In this document: piece by piece, positions 5,995 to 6,784 of the stretch
How the letters are laid out: each line of letters begins with the position of its first letter
Position numbering within the stretch: position 1 is the stretch's first letter
Assembly (NCBI GenBank): GCA_937899365.1
Contig: CALBPH010000622.1
Coordinates: 1-6,784 of the forward strand
Direction of reading: 5' to 3'
Origin: an uncultured Leptolyngbya sp.
GTDB lineage: Bacteria; Cyanobacteriota; Cyanobacteriia; Phormidesmidales; Phormidesmidaceae
Length of the DNA stretch: 6,784 bases
Position numbers and translations under genes: made by a program
The notes under the pieces: generated by a model
Told to the model about the DNA's origin: nothing
What the model saw: only the letters and a program-made list of their open reading frames with translations
Database searches by the model: none

Positions 5995-6008
5995 TGTCAA
6001 ATGTCAAA
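5995..6008 (-). repeat. Tandem TTTGACA heptamer in the cpcB-cpcA spacer
   Basis: On the - strand TTTGACA occurs twice head to tail with no gap, 76 bp before the cpcA start. Each copy contains a consensus -35 hexamer TTGACA. No good -10 lies at 16-18 bp from either copy (TAATCA at 16 bp is poor), so an internal cpcA promoter is only a possibility. A direct-repeat regulator site is the alternative. Confidence 0.4.
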
Positions 6009-6036
6009 CTCACTAAAGGCTATCTAGAGAGTTAGT

Positions 6037-6555
6037 TTAAGCAACTGCCGCTGCTGCACGGTCAAAGTAACCGCTAAGTTCAGACATCAAGCTGCTACAG
6101 TCACCGGGAGTAATCCCATTACTATCGTTAGCAATAGCAATGGCTGCTTCCTTCATCTTCTGAACGCCAACAGCGACAGAAGCACCGGGAGTACCGAGAG
6201 CCAAATAAGTCTCGCGTAGACCGTTTAAGCAACGATCGTCAAGTACGCTAGCATCGCCAGTAAACATTGCATATGTCACGTAGCGCAAAATGATTTCCAT
6301 ATCGCGCAGGCAAGCCGCATTACGACGGCTAGTGTAAGCATTTCCACCAGGGGCGATCAATGAGGGCTGCTCAGCAAATAAAGCACGAGCGGCATTGGTC
6401 ACAATAGCGGAAGCATTGCTAGTAATTCGATTTACGGTGTCCATGCGGCTGTTGCTGTCAGCAACCATAGCCTGCAAAGCATCCAATTGAGCACTGCTGA
6501 GATATTCGCCTCTTGCATCAGCCTGGGAGACGACCTTAGCAAACGCATCAAACAT
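6037..6555 (-). CDS. cpcB: C-phycocyanin beta subunit
   Basis: Beta subunit of the phycobilisome rod biliprotein. It carries two phycocyanobilins and assembles with CpcA. The 172 residues are exactly the usual length. MFDAFAKVVSQADARGEYLS (1-20), the asparagine that is N-methylated in the family (Asn72 in GGNAYTSRR), and Cys82 in AACLRDMEIILRYVTYA are present. So are DRCLNGLRETY (107-117, Cys109) and the second chromophore Cys153 in ITPGDCSSL. Attachment at Cys82 and Cys153 needs CpcS- and CpcT-type lyases, which are not in this window. On the - strand AGGAG at 6569-6565 lies 9 nt before the ATG. It is the first gene of the operon as far as the window shows, and its sequence is more canonical than that of CpcA. 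Confidence 0.97.
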   Translation of the reverse strand: MFDAFAKVVSQADARGEYLSSAQLDALQAMVADSNSRMDTVNRITSNASAIVTNAARALFAEQPSLIAPGGNAYTSRRNAACLRDMEIILRYVTYAMFTGDASVLDDRCLNGLRETYLALGTPGASVAVGVQKMKEAAIAIANDSNGITPGDCSSLMSELSGYFDRAAAAVA

Positions 6556-6784
6556 AGATTGACTCTCCTAAATTTGATTCGTCGAAGTAAGTTTCCAAAA
6601 AAGTGGGGACGAGAACCCGTCGAGCAACTGCATTAAAAACAGTTTCATATAGATAGGCGAATGCAGACAATCTGAAACACTCTTCACAGAAGCCATGAAT
6701 CATCTCAGCAAGCTTCGCTCATCCCACTTTGAAGATTAAAACGAATAGGGCCTGAATCTAAGAAAGTTAAAGAAACTTTACCCG
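6556..6784 (-). promoter_or_regulatory. cpcB 5' leader and upstream region
   Basis: 229 bp upstream of cpcB hold no coding sequence. Cyanobacterial cpc operons usually have a long leader and strong promoter here. Visible elements on the - strand are the AGGAG ribosome site (6569-6565), a small hairpin AACTG/CAGTT (6644-6626), TATCTATATG (6655-6646) as the best -10-like stretch but without a good -35, and an inverted repeat AAAGTT/AACTTT at 6779-6763. I cannot place the transcription start; the main promoter may lie beyond the window. Confidence 0.4.

Noticed and set aside
5431..6555. Sulfur-poor phycocyanin of the kind expressed under sulfur starvation, suggested by the sulfur genes next door
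   Set aside because: CpcA has five Cys and CpcB has three Cys and seven Met, so these subunits are not sulfur-depleted.

Overview
The window comes from a phycobilisome-containing cyanobacterium. The evidence is a phycocyanin operon (cpcB, cpcA) followed by the CpcE/CpcF bilin lyase genes, three copies of the HIP1 octamer GCGATCGC that is over-represented in many cyanobacterial genomes, and close cyanobacterial-type versions of a SLC13/TrkA-C permease and an AI-2E family protein. I cannot name the genus; GC content looks close to 50%.

Left part (1-606, + strand): the 3' part of an AI-2E family (PerM-like) membrane protein. Its frame is open from the window edge except for one TAG at 76-78, so the gene is either broken or restarts at a TTG just downstream. 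Bases 607-1198 hold no intact gene. They contain an arrangement able to form an H-type RNA pseudoknot (652-686), a possible decayed small gene (677-994, one internal TGA), and the promoter region of the next gene.

Middle (1199-3736, + strand): a 599-residue SLC13/DASS-type permease with two TrkA_C (RCK_C) domains inserted between its membrane halves, then cysC (APS kinase) behind its own promoter, which has a perfect TATAAT and an upstream inverted repeat. Together they suggest a sulfur module: anion (probably sulfate) uptake followed by the second step of sulfate activation. The substrate is inferred from family and neighbour.

Right part (6784-3826, - strand, converging on cysC): leader, cpcB, cpcA, cpcE, cpcF. 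CpcA and CpcB are the subunits of the phycocyanin rod. CpcE and CpcF form the lyase that attaches phycocyanobilin to Cys84 of CpcA. No rod-linker genes (cpcC, cpcD) lie between cpcA and cpcE, unlike the common cpcBACDEF order. A terminator-like nested stem-loop with a U-rich tail sits between cpcA and cpcE and could lower lyase expression relative to the structural genes. cpcE and cpcF overlap as TAATG. A 13-bp perfect stem-loop separates the convergent cysC and cpcF.

I see no clearly new defence, mobile or biosynthetic system. The points most worth checking are the cpcA-cpcE attenuator-like element, the linker-less cpc operon with a divergent CpcA, the interrupted AI-2E gene, and the cysC promoter palindrome.
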